From: Siphonodentalium dalli
Taxonomy: Eukaryota; Mollusca; Scaphopoda; Gadilida; Siphonodentaliidae
DNA: 64,000 bases
Reading direction: 5' to 3'
Assembly (NCBI GenBank): GCA_032622095.1
Contig: CP136068.1
Location: 63,266,025 to 63,330,024 of the forward strand
In this document: positions 33,728-46,100 of the stretch, piece after piece
Layout: the number at the start of each line of letters is the position of its first letter
How positions within the stretch are numbered: the stretch's first letter is position 1
Made by a program: the position numbers and the translations under genes
The notes under the pieces: generated by a model
Seen by the model: only the letters and a program-made list of their open reading frames with translations
The model's database searches: none
What the model was told of the DNA's origin: nothing

Positions 33728-34370
33728 AGCTCATCTGAGACGAAGCTAAAGTCATCACTTCTCATCTGTCACCTGTTCATCTGTCTGTCCGTCCATCCAT
33801 CTGTCAACAATTTTTTGAACATCTTCTCTAGATCATAAGACTGAATGGGTTCATATTTGGTGTGGATGTTCCCTAGGTGACTCACATTCAGATTTGTTCA
33901 AATGAGGTTACTCTGTCAAATGGTTGTGAAGCCAGGGCCATAATTCTTGCCCTCCATAGTAATTCTTAAAAACGACTTCTCATGTACCATCAGGTTGAAT
34001 GGGTTCATATTTGGTATGAAGGGTCCTTTGGTGACTGTAGTTCAAATTTGTTCAATTTGTCACCTGGTCAAATAGTGGCCAAGCAAAGGACAGTTTTCCT
34101 CTTAGTATGCTTCCTTCACACGGACCATCAGGTTTATTTTACTGATATTTAGTATGAAGGGTTCTTTGGTGTCTGGGATTCAAATTTATTCAGATGGGGT
34201 CATCAGGTTAAATAAGGTGGGACCAGGGACATAACTGTATGTCTCTATAGTAATACTTAAAATGTCTTCTCAAGAGAGGTTCGACTATTTAGCCTACATA
34301 TAGTATGGATGATCCTTTAGTGACTGAGATTCAGATTTGTTAACATGAGGTCAACCTGTTAAGAAATGAC
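33728..34370 (+). mobile_element. Helentron-like element, family B, copy 2 (degenerate)
   Basis: The head is reduced to AGCTCATCTGAGACGAAGCT, followed by AAAGTCATCACTTCTCATCTG and CTGTCCGTCCATCC. Four diverged body units follow. No 3' end is visible. Confidence 0.7.
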
Positions 34371-34539
34371 AGGGCTATGGGGACTATTGTGTTTAATTAA
34401 ATCATTAAAATACAAAATTCATCAAAATATCTACCTTGGAACTACCTGGCTGATTAATCTGACATTACATATAGTGTTTTTGGGTCCATGGATAATTGGG
34501 CTTTAAACATGTCTAAATGGTTTTATAAAAAGGCGCTTG

Positions 34540-35020
34540 TTAGTTTGGAAATTTCCAACAATTGAGAAAGTTTGAGATGTCGGTTGTGAAATTCCAACCT
34601 AAGACTTGGGAGTCTGGAGCCCGGTCGGGAGGGGACATGCTGAGCTGGAGGAGGAGGAGGGGGGTGGGGGGGGTGATCAGTAGTGTACAGTTGGTAATTT
34701 AAAGGTAGATATTCACTGATCTACATACATGAAGCCTCTCTAGCCACATATCCTGTTTAGATCTAATTCTTTTAAAGTGATTATGAAAAGTTCTGACTGT
34801 TGTGGTCTCCAGAGTCCCAGTCTTATCAGTCTTTGCAGTCTGGTGGGTGACCCCACAGTCTTTGACTGTCTTGTTATTTACAATATCGAACATGATCATC
34901 TGATGAAGTACTCGTGAGAAAAACGTTGCAAAGTGTGGATACGAGATAACTCATAGTCGACACCCAGCAAAATATCATGAAATTGTGTTGCTCTGTGCCG
35001 ACTATGAGTTATCATGAGTT
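34540..35020. repeat. Mixed old repeats, including a copy of 6167-6330
   Basis: It contains GGAAATTTCCAAC motifs, the segment shared with 6167-6330 (34755-34880) and the inverted GATAACTCATAGTCG pair (34945-35013). A minus-strand frame at 34699-34899 covers the shared segment; the other copy is also largely open, but I do not recognise the product. Confidence 0.5.
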
Positions 35021-35032
35021 ACTACGAGTTTT

Positions 35033-36252
35033 TAGCTCAACTTACTTTGTAAGTTTGAGCTATTGCCATGGTTTGGCGTCCGTGTGTCCGTGTGTGCGTG
35101 TGTCTGTCAACAATTTCCTTTGGCGCGGGCTACAGGTCGTACCTTTGATCTGATCTTTATGAGATTTGTCATGAATGTTGACATGTAGATGGGAACGAGT
35201 CATTTTGGTGTCATTCGGCCAAAAAACATGGCCGCCAGCAGCCATCTTGGATTTCAAAATTCAATACATTGGCGCGGGCTACAGGTCGTACTGTTCTTCT
35301 GATCATCACGAAATTTGTCATGGATGTTAATATTGACATGTAGATGGGAACGAGTGATTTTGGGGTCTTTCGGCCAAAAAACATGGCCGCCAGCAGCCAT
35401 CTTGGATTTTACTCTTTGCATGACTAAATCCTTTGGCGCGGGCTACAGGTTGTAGTTTTGGTCGGAACTTCATGAAATTTGTCATGGATGTTAACAATGA
35501 CATGTAGATGGGAACGAGTGATTTTGGGGTCATTCGTCTTAAAAACATGGCCGCCAGCAGCCATCTTGGATTTTACTCTTTGCTTGACTAAATCCTTTGG
35601 CGCGGGATACAGGTCATACGTTTGATCTGATCTTTATGAAATTTGTCATGAATGTTAACATTGACATGTAGATGGGAACGAGTCATTTTGGGGTCATCTG
35701 GCCAAAAAACATGGCTGCTGGTGGCCATCTTGGATTTCAAAATTCAATCCATTGGCGCGGGCTACAGGTCGTGCTGTTCGTCTGATCATCATGAAATTTG
35801 TCATGGATGTTAATATTGACATGTAGATGGGAACGAGTGATTTTGGGGTCGTTCAGCCAAAAAACATTGCCGCCAGCAGCCATCTTGGATTTTACTCTTT
35901 GCATGACTAAATCCATTGGCACAGGCTACAGGTTGTACCTTTGATCAGATCATTATGAGATTTGTAAAGGATGTAGATGGGAACAGGTCATTTTGGAGTA
36001 ATTCGGAAAAAAACGTGGCTGCCGGTGGCCATTTTAGAAATTACTCTTTGCATCAATAAATCCTTTGGCACACCATAATCACCACATCCCTGATCCGATC
36101 ATTATGAAACCTGTCATGAATGTTGATATTGACATGTACATCTAGTCTTACTTAGACATTTCAATTAGAACCTTTCCTATTCCTCCATTTACTGTCAACC
36201 ATTAAATTATTCCCCTACCTAAGTTGAGCTACAGTGTCATTGACACTTTCAT
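35033..36252 (+). mobile_element. Helentron-like element, family A, complete short copy
   Basis: The head TAGCTCAACTTACTTTGTAAG lies at 35033 with its partner AGTTTGAGCTA. The inverse TAAGTTGAGCTA lies at 36220-36231, then the stem-loop AGTGTC-ATT-GACACT (36233-36247) and TTCAT. The body has about seven units; the last two are closest to the final units of the 23077-26774 copy, so the two copies share a common 3' module. Left flank TTT, right flank T. Confidence 0.9.
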
Positions 36253-37390
36253 TACAATCAGATACATGTCCAGTTTTGGGGTTTGAGGGTGGTTTTATGG
36301 TGGAATCTACATATTTAATACTTAATCTACAGTTGGCACCCTGGAATGTTACACTATAGGGTTCCAGCACTCAACGTGTTAATGTGGTATTCTCCAATGG
36401 CATTAACATCCCTCTTTGGACTCTTACAATGTTTGGATGTTGTCCCACAGCTACTAGTATATTGTCAACCTTTGGTAACATATTTATTAGACAACATAGA
36501 ATGGTAATAAGAAATTTGGATCAAGATCCCTGTGATTAACGTCTTCCCTGTGTGGAAAGATGATCGAATACATTTTACACTTATTTTGGTTATTTGTCCA
36601 TGAAACAGGCTGCTGGTACCCTATAATTTCATATTTGCCAGGTTACTTCTGTTCAAGTACACATCTGTTTCATCTAATTTCTGGGCCTGGAGTGAACAAA
36701 TAACATAAACAGACCCAGTTACATGCATTAAAGCCTCATGCATGGTGGAAATATTTGACAGAATTAATATTCAGCATGCAAAATAGTAACATTGCTCCAA
36801 TATAAAATCTACTGAATTTGTAATGATAGCCTTTGCGTGTGTTTACAAGTTCTCCATAATTCTTACAATATTTTTTTTCGAAGATCCACTATTTTGAACC
36901 GTTGGTCAAGAAAACCAATGCAGTTAACTGTTATATTTGTGATTTCAGATGTTATATTTTGTTTGTGTTGCGTCAATAGGCGACCAACTGGCTGGGCCCT
37001 TCGGTTGACCCGGGAAGTGTCATAGAATAGGTGCCGTTGACATCAGATGACTTAAAATGGCACTATTATTAATTTGACTAAACAATTAATGATATACCCA
37101 AAAGGCGAACCAAACAGGTCAGGGTTTGTTTTGACTGATTTATACAATTCAGTCTTATAGATGATCAAAAGGTTTATAAGCTTCATGGGTTTTTGAGACA
37201 GTGTAATTTTTTTTTTTTTAAAGGTTTATAGTTTGCTTTCTGGTGTGACCTGCTACATCCAAAACTGCTTTACTGAAATGACACATGTGCATTCATAACA
37301 TCAGTTAAAATGATGCATTAATATGCCTATTGTTGGATTCAGAACTGTATCATTGATCTATATTTAACTAAACTTTTTATTATTTTCCAG
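36253..37390. other. Probable intron or upstream DNA of the FBXL18-like gene
   Basis: No F-box-coding exon was recognised here. A poly-T/A tract lies near 37208-37222, and the last bases (TATTATTTTCCAG) form a strong polypyrimidine-AG splice acceptor. The open frame 36837-37025 shows no family resemblance. Confidence 0.5.
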
Positions 37391-38297
37391 GAATACAGAT
37401 TTTGAGTGCTTCTATGGACTGAATGAGGATATTCTTAGAGAGCATATATACAACTGTTGTCGATTCATTGAACAACTTAATCTCAACTACTGTAATTGGT
37501 TGACTGGTAAAAGTCTGGAATCATCCCTGGTCAAATGCAAACATCTTCGACGGCTTTGTGTTATTGATTGTAATCTCACAAGTAAAAGACTTTGTAAGAT
37601 TATTGGTTCATTAAAACAGTTAGAGATACTTGCATTCTCCATACAAGATGTTGTTGAATTTGGAAAAGAACTCAATGATGATTTAAGCACGCAAAACTCG
37701 TTACATAAAATAAAAAAACTATGTATACATATTCGAAGTGAGCCTCAGAAATTTCGTGATAGGTCATTTTCTGTTCAGTTTATTCGCAAACAGAGCATAT
37801 TTGAACATTGTCGAGAACTGGAATCAATATATGTCATGGGGAATCTCGTAACTTTTCGGACATTTCCACGAAGCATTTTTGAGCCAGTTATTTTGAACAC
37901 AGAAAATATTGCAAATGTTAAAGAGTTTGGAACAAACTATTACACCAATCCGAGTGCCAGAGCCTTCTATTTTGGATTTCTGTTTGAGGCATGTGCAGTT
38001 AAGGTGAAATTTAAGACACTGATGATTCCAACTGCAACTATAGATGATGTCATAGCCAAAGGAAAATTAACTGAAAGTATGGAGAACCTCAATGATTTAG
38101 AGAACCTGGATTTCTCAAAGTCACTCGAGGCATTTGGCTCATCCATTTCACTTCACACTGCTCAGAACCTTCAATATTTGAACCTCATTGACTCACGACT
38201 ATGCAATGGTCCAGATACATTAGAGATTCTTGGCCGCAGTTGTCCGCATCTTATCAGTATTAATCTGCATAATTGCTATTTTGTTACAAGTGGAATG
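37391..38297 (+). CDS. FBXL18: Internal exon, leucine-rich-repeat protein resembling FBXL18
   Basis: A 907-bp exon bounded by the acceptor TATTTTCCAG (ends 37390) and donor GTAAGT (38298-38303), entering one base before a codon boundary and leaving in phase 0. It encodes about 302 residues with no stop. Leucine-rich-repeat blocks are seen near the start (IEQLNLNYCNWLTG, LRRLCVIDCNLTSKRL, LKQLEILAF) and end (LENLDFSKSLEAF, LQYLNLIDSRLC, LISINLHNCYFVTS). Order and spacing of the first blocks (I-QL--C-WL, then CxLTSxRLxK, then LxxLxxL) match my memory of vertebrate FBXL18, a substrate receptor of SCF ubiquitin ligases. The F-box itself should be in an upstream exon, not found in this window; the C-terminal exons were not recognised downstream. 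If the name is wrong it is still an LRR protein of the FBXL kind. Confidence 0.62.
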
Positions 38298-39510
38298 GTA
38301 AGTCAGTATGTACAGTAATGCCCTAAATAACCATAAAGAAATCAAATAACCCTACTATTGTTTCAATTAATTTAAGCTAATGAGCAATTGATTGTCTTAA
38401 GAACTATATATTCATTTATCAGAGCAATACTTGATAAAAGTCAATGTATAGAAAGATTAAAACAACCATCACTAACATGCGCCTTTTGGGTTAGTTTAGA
38501 TAAGTAATACCAATTTATATAATTTTTCTGAAGAAAATTTTAATTGTATGCCCAAATTACCTATCTCTGATGTAAAATGTGTTCAGGTGAAATATTTTAT
38601 ATTAACGAAATGAGTTGTTATACAGCGGATTTTTTGTCAATAAGAAATGAATTTTGCAGTATATAATATTGTGTTGCCAAACAGTTTTCAAGGCATGCTA
38701 CTACTTCCTGTTCTATAATTTGAGTATCTGTAGTCCTTTAATATATGTTCTCTCACTCTGCTCATCATATGAATCGTAAAAAATTACACTATTTCGATTA
38801 TTATAGACATGCTCACACACATCGTTACATGGTCAGTCTGCGGTGAAACAAGATCATTTGTTATATTCACATGAATATTTGCAGCCAAAGCTCAGTAATT
38901 ACAGTAGATCGGGAGGAAGTATAATCCGTCTGATTGTAGGACTATATCGAAGAGCGACCAGCCATGAGTGTCAGGACATGGTACACCAGGCTGGGGAGTT
39001 AGTATGATGTGCCAATCACTGATATAGTTCGCACGAAGATATGTTAATGTGATTTCTTAAGGAGTCTCTGGCTGCTGGTGGTAGAAGATGTGTTAATGTG
39101 ATTTCTTAAGGAGTCTCTGGGTGCTGGTGGTAGAAGATGTGTTCCAGTGTTTGGTTATGCAACATAAGAACGTGTGCATTAATTTGTTGAATTGACGAAA
39201 TTATGACTCACCATAATATAGCCCACATGCAAACTCTTGGTATGATATATAGTGTCAACATTACTAGATTGCACAAGTTGATGCAAAAGTCGAATCACAT
39301 TTTACTGCTTTTGACTATTAAGTCAAACGGCTTCATTTCATAGGTGTTTGTGAATGTCGTGGCCTGCCAACACGTGAATTAGAGGCAAGGTTTCACACAC
39401 CTCTTGGGCAATACTGTTGTCCGCTATGTCGTTCACAGAAATGGCACATGACCTATTTTTGGTTTCCGTATGAAGAATTATCCTAGCTCCTAATCATCGA
39501 GAAGCATAAC
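38298..39510. other. Probable intron; contains a 49-bp tandem duplication
   Basis: It starts with GTAAGT. GTTAATGTGATTTCTTAAGG with its downstream sequence is duplicated at 39043 and 39092 (49-bp period). A possible acceptor TATTTGCAG at 38876-38884 opens a 44-codon frame, but the peptide has no leucine-rich repeats, so I did not call it the next exon. Confidence 0.45.
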
Positions 39511-39513
39511 ATT

Positions 39514-39967
39514 CTAGTATTTCGCCATGTACGTCAGGGGAATAAAAACAATAACTAGCTTCCGACCGAGGCGTGCTGCATTGGCTGCATGTAACAGCAT
39601 ACCTGTATCCACTTCCTCATGGTAACATATTAGCACAAGATCAGGAATTAACTCTATGTGAACGTCGCCATTCATGGACAGTATCGCGTGACAGTCGACC
39701 AAATGGCAAACTATTCAGTGTTTTTGAAACAGCATGTAGATTCTGCACTTGACCATGCGCGAAAAAATAGATGCCTGTCAAAGAGTCATTGTTATCCCCA
39801 CCTGATAAATATTTGGCATTGTCTGGAACTGGGTCATGGACACATGATATGTGAAGCCTTGTCTGAATACCAGGATTGTATTCTCGGGTTGCAGGAAAAA
39901 GGTAGCATAATGACTTATTTTCTGAAAAAGAAGTGCAATGTATCATACAATGCAACAACTTCAACAA
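39514..39967 (-). pseudogene. Fragment of a transposon-associated protein with an HEE-DT-LLHA motif
   Basis: The minus-strand frame 39702-39514 contains LVLICYHEEVDTGMLLHAANAARLG. This resembles a motif (HEEADTR..LHA..A...G) that I remember from uncharacterised proteins found many times in cnidarian, molluscan and fish genomes, next to a PIN-like or nuclease-like core. After this motif the usual VxIRTVDTDVVVL segment is replaced by unrelated residues, and upstream frames shift, so it is a decayed copy. The overlapping frames 39641-39967 (-) and 39658-39975 (+) cover the same DNA; I cannot support either as a gene. Confidence 0.4.
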
Positions 39968-40117
39968 TCTACTAATATCGATGATGATCTACTCACATCC
40001 TGCCAAGAATTTTTATTTGCTTTATGTGATGAGCCGACATGTATTCAAGTTGATGAATTACGATAAATTTTCTCTTGTTTTAAAACAGGAAAAATAACAC
40101 CAAATGTAGACTTCTTA

Positions 40118-43100
40118 TAGTCCAGGAGATATTGGTAGACCTCTGCACCCCCCCCCCCCAGTACTCAACTTCACCCCACTAATTTTTTTTCTTAATGACT
40201 TCTCTAATTTTTTTCGGTTGTTTATAACAAGAAAAAAAAGTGGCCGCAGAAACTCCAGACAAGATGGCGTCCATCATGGTGGCCATTTTTAGCTCAACTT
40301 ACTTTGTAAGTTTGAGCTATTGCCATGGGTTGGCGTCCGTATGTCTGTGTGTCTGTGTGTCCGTCAACAATTTCCTTTGGCGTGGGCTACAGGTCGTACG
40401 TTTGGTCTGATCTTTATGAAAATTGTCATGAATGTTGACATTGACATGTAGATGTCATTTTGGGGTCATTTGGCCAAAATCATGGCCGCTGGCGGCCATT
40501 TTGGATTTCAAGATTAAATCCATTGGCGCGGGCTACATGTTGTACTGTTCATCTGATCATCATGAAATTTGTCTTAAATGTTAATATTGACATGTAGATG
40601 GGAACGAGTGATTTTGGGGTTGTTCGGCCAAAAACATGGACGCCAGTGGCCATCTTGGATTTTACTCTTTGCATGACTAACTCCTTTGGCGCGGGCTACA
40701 GGTCGTAGCTTTGGTCGGAACTTCATGAAATTTGTCATGGATGTTAACAATGACATGTAGATGGGAACGAGTCATTTTGGTGTCGTCCGGCCGAAAAACA
40801 TGGCCGCCAGCAGCCATCTTGGATTTTACTCTTTGCATGACTAAATCCTTTGGCGCGGGCTACAGGTCGTACCTTTGGTCTGACCTTTATGAAATTTGTC
40901 ATGAATGTTGACATTGATATGTAGATGGGAACGAGTCATTTCGGCCTAAAAACATGGCCGCTGGTGGCCATCTTGGATTTTACTCTTTGCATGACTAAAT
41001 GCTTTGGCGCGGGCTACAAGTCGAATCATTGGTCTGATCATAATGAGATTTGTCATGGATGTTAAAAATGACATGGAGATGGGAAACGGGTAATTTTCAG
41101 GTCAATCGCCCAAAAAACATGGCTGCCACAGCAGTATTTTACTTTACATGACTAAATCCTTTCACAAAGGGTACAGTTCGTATCTTTTGTCGGATCATCA
41201 TGAAATTTGTCATGGATGTTAACAATGACATGTAGATGGGAACAAGTCCTTTTGGGGTCATTCGGCCAAAAAACATGGCCACCAGCAGCCATCTTGGATT
41301 TTACTCTTTGCATAAGTAGGCCTTTCAACTTTCCACATTCCTAATCACTCCATTGACTGTAGCACATGAAATTATTCCCTTTCGAAGTTGATATACAGTG
41401 TCATTGACACTTTCATATCCTGAATACATTAAAAACCATGACTGCCAGTGGCCCTCTTGGATTTTACTCTTTGCATGACTAAATACTTCGGCACAACCTA
41501 CAGGCAACATCCCTCTTCCGATCGTCAACAAACTTCATATGGTTCTTTTCTATTCTTCCAAAATTTGTTAAAAAAGATGGGTGCCTGGAGCCATCTTGGA
41601 TTTCACATTTGAATCCATCGGCACACCCTGCAGCCCATATATAGTGGAGAAATGAAATGATTTTATTTTACTCAATACAATCCATTTACTGAATTTTTTT
41701 GACTTTTCTTTATTATTCTATTGACTACTCAGCATAAAATTATTAACACCTCCCTAAGTTGAACTACAGTGTCATTGACACTTTCATTATATGCACCAGG
41801 TCTCTTTGATCATCGTTATAGTAAAGATGATGTCACATGCGGTCCTGTTTTCCGTTTGATACGTTATGGTAATATACAACCCTTACAAATTAGCCAAAAA
41901 TCGGACAAAAAAATCCAATATGGCGGCCAAGATGGCCGCCAAAATTTGCTATTTGTCGGACATTTCACCACCTTTCGTTTGTCTCTGTTGAAAAATATTG
42001 GCTCCTTGACGCGATTTTATACATTTATCATATAGAAGAGTCATTGGCGAACACATGGGGACCATAATATACATTCCTTGCTGGATATTTTTGTCCGATA
42101 TCACGATTTCCCAAATACCGGTATAATCCGGGCAAAGCCAAAACGACGCTAATAACGCAATGACTGTTTCGAATCAATGAATGTTATTACACATATATAT
42201 ATGTGCAGGAGATACTCGAGCTAGGATCCCTCTTATACCTGAGTTGAGGAATATTTTCCCAATTTCAAGATGGCGGCCATAATGGCCACCTGAAATAGAA
42301 AAATTGCCGAAAATCACTGAGTTTAACATCAGTGAGAGTTATTTTTAAGTCAACTCCACACCTGCTAACTATTGTGAGTTTGGAGCACTGAGGCGAAGAA
42401 CTGTCCTTATATTGCATCCAAATAAAAGTCCCCCAAATCCAAAATGGCGCCAACAATGGCGGACAAATTTTGAAAAATCACCGAAATTTCCCCATTTTCA
42501 CATCATTGGGCATTATTGTCGAGACAACTCCACACTTGCTGACAGTTGAGTTGGAAATACTGAGGTGAAGTAATTACCTTGCACCTGATGAAGGAATTTT
42601 TTTCCAAATCGAAGATGGTGGCCAAAATGGCGTCCAAAATTTGAAAACAAGCTTACATTCCATTACTTTCTTACTATGGGTGTCATTGTTACGCGAATTC
42701 TACTCACAATTACATGTTCATATGGAAAATTGATATGAAGTATTCATTTGAATTTGGCCAACTCTCACAATCAAGATTGCTGCCAAACTGGTGGCCAGAA
42801 ATTGAAAAGAAGTCGGAATTGTCACATACTAATTTCAACTTTTTGTCATAATATCAATATGTATCGATTGAACGAAATGGTACATAAGCCAACTATTAGT
42901 TCCAACATAGGTCGTCGCCTTCTGAATAGATGAAAACCCACAATAATCGCGATGTGGCATTTCAAAATCCATTCTCCACTAAGCGCCCATAATGGCCGTA
43001 ACCGTATATGGGGGTGCCGAATAGTCATATTATGACTTCCAAGAATCAAAACAACAGTTCCTGAGCTTATTCTGATTTGCCACATTCAGCATTATCTGGA

Positions 43101-46100
43101 CTAGCATCCGTCTCTTCGTCACATTAATCTATCTCGCTCACACCAACACAGTTTTCTACAATTCTTGGCAGAAGGATCCCATTAATCGGAATGTTTCGAA
43201 CAACACATATTCCGGTGTCAAGCTCACGTATTTGTCTCGAAAGCTGGGAATTCTTATCCTTATTCTTGACGAGCTTCAGTCGAGGTAGCTTATGGTATAA
43301 TTCAGATGCTACATATGGGATCTGAGCGTCATCTTGCGTGATAAACTAGAAAGGTATGCGGTCGATGCGTATAATAGCTTTCAGAAGGACCTCTCTATCT
43401 GCGTATTTTTAAGAGTTGGTTACTTAATGTGGATAACAAAATATATGGTTCATCAATTCACATTTCACATACTGGCATAGCCGGACAACTTCTGTATATG
43501 GCTTCGAATGTTGAAAGCGTAACATTGTTTGACAGGTGCCTTTCTGCTAAGGTGTAGAAGACCATAATATACCTACACTTCTTGACCATGATCATAAGAA
43601 CATTCCTGGTGGCTTCCAGCAATCGTCTAACCTTCAGACACAAGCAGATAATAACAACACACAGTCCTGGTAGCGTCCAGCAATCGTCTCACCATACAAA
43701 TTCAAGCAGATAATAACAATACACACGGTGCTAGTTTGTGGGCATGTATCATGATAGTGGAAATGAAATTGGACCATGACTGCACCGCCCCTTGTTTTAG
43801 ATTCAGACATGATCTCATGTGGCTTTGCTTTCCTTATATGCTAAGCTTGTATCTTCCAATCCGTTTTGAAGCCGTTCTTAATCAACTGGACCAGGCGTGT
43901 ACCATTGGCTACTACTATATAAGCCCCACCCAGACTGGGATGTAGTCTTAAGGATGATGTATTTGATGGCTGATGTCATACATACGATGGGTGGTGGTCA
44001 GTGTGGGTCAAGAAAGTAAAATGCCATCGCCACAAGGGTGAAATATTCAACGTGAGAACATCTAGATGAATGTTGATGAGATCTTGCATTAAGTTTAACC
44101 TACGTTGGGTACACCAATTTATTTCTTGGTAACATGGCCATTCAAAACCATTGTCTTGCATGAGACATATTAACTAATATATTCTAAAGTTATATAATAT
44201 AAAGCTAAACGATCATAAAGGTCATGTTCACCAACGTCCACATCCATTTCCATTGATCTATAAATTGTGCTTTAAACACACAGTGAAATAAATGCACCAC
44301 AGTTCCTGACAATTTTCTTGAATAATACCACCCACATACTGACACTAACCTTGAGAAAGGATAACAACAACACATACCCTCATTCCATAAAGACATTATT
44401 CTTTAGCTCATCCGATTATTCTGGGGAGGCTAGGATAGTATTATCCAGACAAAATTATACGTCTGAGTAAGCTGATTAAGAACGGCCTTGAAACGGATGT
44501 GGAAACACAATCTTACGACACGAAAAACACCAACCCGCATGACATTCTATAACTGAAACATGCACCTGGTGTGGGGGTGTATGCCATGGCCCATTTCATT
44601 CCCACTGTCATGGTGCATGTCCACAAGCTAGCACCGCGAGTATTGTTCTTCTCTGCTGAGTGATATTCGACGAGACGAATGCGGGACGTTACACAGTTTG
44701 CTCAGGATCATGGTCAAGAAGTGTGGGTAGTCGGTACATTATGGTCTTCTCTGTAGCAGATATGCATCTGCCCAAGGAAATGAGACAGCTAGCTACCTTC
44801 GAAACACTGTCGAAATTGTCCACGTATGCCAATACGTTCGCTAAGTTTGTGAGTTGAACCATCTATTTAGAATGACTATAGTTAACTGGGAAGTCCGCCA
44901 GGTGTACATGTGGTTATCCACATGGGGTATGAGAAAGACATGCATAGAGATGACCTGTAAGCGTGTATGCTTATAGACCATATGCCTTTCTAGTTCAAGA
45001 TGACGAACAAATCCCATATTTAGCAAGTATTTGAAATCTCGATTTATCAGGCAAAGAAATGGAAACTGGTCCAGATCATTAAGAACGTGGCAAATCAGAA
45101 TCTGTTATCAGGTAATTGTTCTAATATGGCTATTCGGTGCATCTACAGTTACGGCCATTATCGGCTCGAAGTGTCGAATGGATTTCAAAATGCCACATCG
45201 CGATATTAATTGTGGGTTTTCATACTTCCAGAAGGATGCGAGCATTGTTATGTGTTTTGATACGTTTAAGTTGAACTAATAGGTGGTTTGTGTATAGTTT
45301 TGTCCATACATATCGATATTATGACAAAAAGTTGAAATTTGTATGGGAAAATATCGATTTCTTTTCAATTTCTGGCCTCCAGTTTAGCTGCCATCTTGAC
45401 CTTGAGTATCAATTGCCAAACTCAAATAAATACTTCATATAAATTGTCCATATCAACATGCAATGGTGGGTAGTATTCACAAAACAATAACGCCCATCGT
45501 AAGAAAGTAAAGAAATGTAGGCGTGTTTTCAAATATCGGTCGCCATTTTGGCCGCCATCTTAGATTTGGAAAACCATTTCTTGCATGGGATGTAAGGTAA
45601 TTACTTCACCATAGTATTTCCAACTCAGCTGTGAGCATGGGTAGAGTTGTCTCGACAATAATGCCCAATGATGTGAATATGAGAGATTTTCGGTGATTTT
45701 CTAAATCTGTCCGCCATTGTGGGAGCCATTTTGGATTTGGGCGACTTTTATTTGGATGCAATATAAGCACAGCTCTTCGACTCAGTGTTCTCAACTCACA
45801 ATAGTAAGCAAGTGTGGAGTTGTCGTGACAATAACTGTCACTGATGTTAAAATCAGTGATTTTCGGCAATTGTTCTATTTCTGGTGGCCATTTTGGTCGC
45901 CATCTTGGATTTGGGTGAATATTTCTCAACATAGGTATAAGAGAAATCCTAGCTTGAGTATCTCCTGCACATATATACGTGTGGGTTTGTTGTGATAGCA
46001 ATAACATTACTTGATTCGAAACAGACATTGCGTTATTAGCGTCGTTTTGGCTTTGACCGGATTATACCGGCATTTGGGAAAACGTGATATCTGACAAAAA

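Noticed and set aside
34897-34940. Possible hammerhead ribozyme core (CTGATGAAG...GAGAAAAACG), as found in Penelope-like elements
   Set aside because: The bases between CTGATGA and GAAA do not form a convincing stem II, and no matching stem I or III was found; the paralogous repeat at 6167-6330 lacks the motif.
38885-39009. Possible next exon of the FBXL18-like gene after the TATTTGCAG acceptor
   Set aside because: It is in the right phase and open for 41 codons, but has no leucine-rich pattern and ends in a stop; too weak to call.
43458-44857. Similar short peptides in the two arms of the giant palindrome (RYIMVF...HL...TFE)
   Set aside because: The similarity follows from the DNA-level inverted repeat; the frames are short and not otherwise supported.
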